Below the pieces are notes generated by a model. That model was not told the origin of the DNA, made no database searches, and was given only the letters and a program-made list of their open reading frames with translations. Shown piece by piece: positions 60,285-64,000 of a stretch of 64,000 nt of DNA. A program made the translations under genes and the position numbers. Each line of letters starts with the position of its first letter. The first letter of the stretch is position 1. The stretch comes from Clitoria ternatea (Eukaryota > Streptophyta > Magnoliopsida > Fabales > Fabaceae): assembly GCA_037962975.1 (NCBI GenBank), contig JAYKXN010000072.1, positions 558,001-622,000 on the forward strand, in the 5' to 3' direction.

Positions 60285-61917
60285 CACTACAACAAAAAGG
60301 GAATTTAGCGGCGGTTATTTTGGAATATAGCGGCGGTTTAAACCCCCGCAACCGCTGGAATAACTACCAACAGTTTAACCGCAGGGAAAACCGCCATTAT
60401 GATTTTATCTGCAGTTACAACCGCCGCAAAAAATAAAAGCCATTTAGATGCCGCTTAAACCGTCACTGAAAGTGTCAATATTTTCAAAAAAATAGGTTTT
60501 CCTTAATTATAACAAATTATTTTTTATATCCACTAATTTTTAAAAGTCAGATTTTACCTTTTTTATAACATTTTTTTATACCCGTTAATGCTTTTAATGT
60601 GACAATTATAGATTATATTTTATATATTAATTGATATTTATATTTTAAAAATAAATTTTAATATACAAATTAATTTGATTATCAACATATAAATAAAAAA
60701 ACTAAATTTCTAAAAATATAATTATGAGATCAATTTATAGTCAACTATAATTATATTAATAACAAAATCAATATAGGTCTTAACCAGTTACACATCATTT
60801 ATAATAAAAGTTAAACAATCATCTACAAACTCATATATATATATATAGTCAAATAAAACATAAAGAAGCTAAGGTTGAACACTAGCCGAGGAAGAGGGCC
60901 TGGCTTGTGTAGGTGATCCTTCATCCTGAAATTAAAATAAATAAAATATAAATTATTGTTATCTATTAAAAAATATAGAAATTTAATCTATAGCAAATGG
61001 AACCTATATTAAATGGCAAGTCATATATAAATACCCAACAACCTGTAAATTATTTTATTAAAATTTATGTGAGGATATCAACTATAATAGATTTCATTAT
61101 TATCTATGAATATTCAAAAGTTTGATGAATATCTATTTCATTAATATGAATAGGATACAAAATAAATTTTTTTCTTTAGATACAAATGATAAATAGTTAC
61201 TATTTACAATTATGAATATCCATTTAGATTTCTGATCTTATTATTAATTAGACTACATAATTTTAGAAAAAGGATAAAGAAAATTGGAGGACTAATTAAT
61301 AAAGTTATTTATAAAAAACTACAATCATATAATATAAGAGGGGACTAGAGAACCAAATAAATCATATATCAAATTAGTTTGTAACAAACTAAAATATTTA
61401 TTGAATTAGAAATTTTGTATGACGTAGAAAGTAGTTAAGAAATTAAGAAGAGGAAGTTTTAGTGATATTTTAAAATAAAAGTTTAAAGGCACTAGTTAGG
61501 TTGTTAGCAGTTTCCATTAAATAAAAACATGTTTGTGGATGGTGAAATCATGGAATCCAAACTAGAAATGGAATCCTAAGTGCTGCTGCCAATCTGCGTT
61601 TAATGGATCCAATCAAAATTCTAAAAGCTACGAATCCCTCTGCTAGCCTAGTGGATCACCACCAACACTCAACCGTTCGTCAAAAGTTATTCGAACCCTT
61701 TATTTATTTTTTATGTATCTTACCTGTGCATGTTAAGGGTAATAAAAAGATTTCTATCAAATTTTAATTCTATAACAATGATAAGAGTTTTATGATCTAA
61801 CTTTTAAAAAAGTAATATTATATGTGATGTTATATGCAAATGTTAAATACTAAATATGTTTTTAGTCTAAAATTTGATTTTAATTTCTATGTTTTAAAAT
61901 ATTGGTTTAAGTTCTTG
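60285..61917 (+). mobile_element. Second-family CACTA, copy 2, truncated at its right side
   Basis: It starts CACTACAACAAAAAGG at the same satellite position as the 41886 copy and keeps the subterminal AGCGGCGGTT motifs and the sequence up to about 60600. It then contains about 480 bp (60600-61085) missing from copy 1, rejoins it (ATCTATGAATATTCAAAAG), and diverges again. No right terminus is found; it ends at about 61917 against a duplicated satellite segment. A candidate exon on the minus strand lies at 60869-60925. The stretch 61200-61917 shows no gene. Confidence 0.8.
60869..60925 (-). pseudogene. Possible last exon of a CACTA-borne gene
   Basis: On the minus strand TTTAATTTCAG (acceptor) is followed by an 18-residue frame, DEGSPTQARPSSSASVQP, and TAG. 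The Ser/Pro-rich tail and polypyrimidine acceptor look like a real terminal exon, perhaps of an element-encoded protein, but no upstream exon is recognised. Confidence 0.35.
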
Positions 61918-62013
61918 TGTTTTATTATTTTACTTGGTGTTAATGTTTGTTATAATGCTTAGAATACAAGTAAATGATTGTCGTTTGATAATATAGATTC
62001 ATTGTGCATCCAT
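61918..62013. repeat. Alpha satellite flank duplicated together with the CACTA
   Basis: These 96 bases are the same as 35898-35993, the left flank of CACTA copy 1, including the final CAT. Left of 61918 the two loci are unrelated, so a duplication breakpoint lies here. Confidence 0.85.
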
Positions 62014-62541
62014 CACTAGTGCAAAAAATGGCTATGAGGAAAGGATACGAGCACGGCTATCCCAAAACCATGTTTAAAACAACGCGGTGGCATTTTTGTA
62101 AATATGAAGAAACGTGTTTTAATTTTAAAAGTCATATACGAGCACGGTTGAGACATGACCTTCCTTAAAAGCCATTTATGAACACGGTTACGAATGGACC
62201 GTGCTTAAAGGTTGGTTAATTTTTTTAATTTTTTTTAAAAGACTTATAAACACGGTTATAGTGAACCGTGCTTAAAGTTTGAAACAATTTTTTTAAATTT
62301 TTTTTTAAAAATCCTACAAAGACGGTTAAAGGGAACCGTGTTTAAAGGCTAATCTACTAACACAGTTATCAGGGGACCCGTGCTTAAAAGGTATAAAAAA
62401 TTAAGCTACTAAGACGGTTCTGAGGGGAACCGTGCTTATAGAGTTATTCTCTAAGTTAAAAGGCTAATCATCATTCTCTTTCGTCGCTGACAAAATCTAA
62501 ACTCTTCCATCATCATCACAGACTCCGCTTCCTCCACCTTC

Positions 62542-62955
62542 ATGCAATGCGTGAATCGTCGTGTATCCAGCGCCACCTCCGACCTTGACATGCTCAATTC
62601 CATGTCCTTCGGCACCGTGTCTTTCGAAGAGCTTCTATGTCACTGCAACGAGTTCTACAAGAAGAACCACGCCGATCTCCTTCAACTCGAAGATCGCCTC
62701 AAGAACTATGGCTACGTTCCCGGTACTTCCTGAAACAAACTTTTATACTTTGTTATTACTTTTCTGTTCTTGATTTGGATTGTGATTTCTTTCATACTGT
62801 GGATTTAGTTCTAGATGTCGAGGAGGAGGAGGAGGAAGAGGAAGATGAATAACATCAAGATCTGGAAAACAGATTGGATAGTCTGGATTTTTTCTATGGA
62901 TCGCTCTCCCTGGCCGGTTGTTCTAACTTCAAGAGTTTCGAAGAAGATGCTTTGT
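62542..62955 (+). pseudogene. Captured gene fragment 1, copy 2
   Basis: Equivalent of 36522-36935. The start codon, the intron borders (GT at 62723, AG at 62807-62808) and the in-frame TAA at 62850-62852 are all conserved, so the stop predates the duplication. One silent-looking change (62585) separates exon 1 of the copies. Confidence 0.65.
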
Positions 62956-63600
62956 ATCCTTATCTTACGTCTCTTTTACTTTCTGTAGCTACATCTCAAG
63001 TTCTCATTCTTAGGTTAATCTTCAGGTTCCATTTAGTTTTTGAACTGATATGATTTTTCAGCTTCCAAACTAATTTTATATGGAATTGAAAATATGAAAA
63101 AAAGGGAAGAAGAAAGAATTTTATCTAAATCAGATGAAATAGTGAAATTAGTATGATTGATTTTAACTTCTGGATGGTAACGGATGAAATTTACGCATGT
63201 TTGTCCTTTCATTTCAAAAGTTTTCTGTGCTCTACAGGTTCGGGTAAGTGAATCCTATGGGTTAAAGTTTCCTCGAGAATACTTCTCTTAAAGCAGCTCT
63301 TGTATTTTGACCGGTACACACGGTTGTTGGCTCCTAATTTGAACATGCTTCGGGACCAGAGGATTTCCATTACTTCGGATAGTTATATGGTACACAAAAT
63401 AGTTATATGGTAATAGAAGCTTTTTTGGTTTTGGTGGCATGGCAAGTATGTTTCGAATTCGATGTAGTTCTTCCAGGCAGGTTATATGATGATTTCCCCT
63501 TGCTATAATCAAGGAGCAGAAAGTTTATGGTGACTGGTTGTTGTTGTTTTTTTTCTGTTGAAAAGCATTCCTGGTAAACCTGTTCTGTTTAGCTTCATTA

Positions 63601-63621
63601 TGGGGTAACTCTCCTTTGGCA
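63601..63621 (+). promoter_or_regulatory. miR399 target site, copy 2
   Basis: Same 21 bases as 37581-37601, while two substitutions (63582 and 63587) lie just upstream. The pairing to miR399 is unchanged. Confidence 0.8.
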
Positions 63622-63860
63622 ATATGGTAATGAGATTACTAATGATTTTTTCCAAGAGTTAAAAATCTATATCTTAATTGCTAGGTGGTGTGCTTTCTTA
63701 TCAAGATATTACTAATTTCTGTTTAATTCTGATTCTATCTATTTTTCAGTCTATTGAGAATTCATCTTATTAACTAACACTCTTTTCTTTCTTATGCTGT
63801 GTTTTGAAGTTATTTTATTGTAACTATTTTGTTGATGTTACCATGAACACCTTATGGCAG

Positions 63861-64000
63861 GCATCTAGTTAATGGATACTCACATTATTGATTCGGATTG
63901 GGAAACTTCCAGTGACAGCAGTAGCAGTGAGGATCAAGAGGATGTTGATTTTCGATATGGTGGACTTTTGTAATGTTTGATGATGGAACTAAATGTGAGA
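63861..64000 (+). pseudogene. PHO2: Captured PHO2/UBC24 fragment, copy 2 (partial)
   Basis: Equivalent of 37841-37980: acceptor ending at 63860, ATG at 63872, the DSDWETSSDSSSSEDQ N-terminus, stop at 63971-63973, then the beginning of the out-of-frame FDDGTKCE segment at the window edge. The internal deletion is shared, so it predates the duplication. Confidence 0.75.

Larger units (their letters stand above)
62014..64000 (+). mobile_element. Non-autonomous CACTA with captured host genes, copy 2 (cut by the window edge)
   Basis: A copy of 35994-37980 at a constant offset of 26020, with fewer than ten differences seen by eye (for example T for C at 62247, A for G at 62364, T for C at 62585, and changes at 63582, 63587 and 63820). 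The right terminus lies beyond the window. All captured pieces of copy 1 up to the PHO2 N-terminus are present. Confidence 0.92.

Overview
This is repeat-dense plant nuclear DNA with no intact host gene. Plant LTR retrotransposons primed by tRNA-Asp, CACTA DNA transposons carrying host-gene exons, a Cassandra-type 5S-bearing LTR and very AT-rich tandem repeats point to a dicot, most likely a legume of the bean/Vigna type. The species call is inference. Nested insertions and solo LTRs fit (peri)centromeric or other heterochromatin.

The background is a degenerate, AT-rich complex satellite built from two related half-units, called alpha (about 2 kb) and beta (about 1.7 kb) here. They normally alternate beta-alpha in a unit of roughly 3.4-4.2 kb. 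Satellite blocks lie at 938-6121, 13713-13966, 27069-28273, 30072-35993, 38478-41885, 45053-48335, 48743-49149, 52563-60284 and 61918-62013. Everything else is inserted into this array, usually with a recognisable target-site duplication (TSD).

Insertions from left to right: the edge of a long-LTR Ty3/gypsy element (1-937, minus); a solo LTR on the minus strand (6122-13712) that itself contains a 4.7-kb solo LTR (7904-12587); a complete 13.1-kb Athila-type Ty3/gypsy element (13967-27068) with 3182-bp LTRs, PBS, a broken gag-pol and PPT; a 1.8-kb solo LTR (28274-30071); a CACTA element with captured host-gene pieces (35994-38477); a second CACTA family (41886-45052) with other captured exons; a 407-bp Cassandra-like solo LTR with a 5S rRNA-derived domain (48336-48742); a 3.4-kb solo LTR with an internal 144-bp minisatellite (49150-52562); a truncated copy of the second CACTA (60285-61917); and a second copy of the first CACTA running off the right edge (62014-64000).

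The most notable content is in the first CACTA. It carries the 5' part of a PHO2/UBC24-type phosphate-homeostasis E2 gene, including a 5'UTR segment with a well-preserved miR399 target site (37581-37601, again at 63601-63621), plus exons of a second, unrelated gene. If transcribed, such an RNA could bind miR399. No gene in the window looks able to make a full-length functional protein: gag-pol is interrupted several times and all host-gene pieces are fragments.
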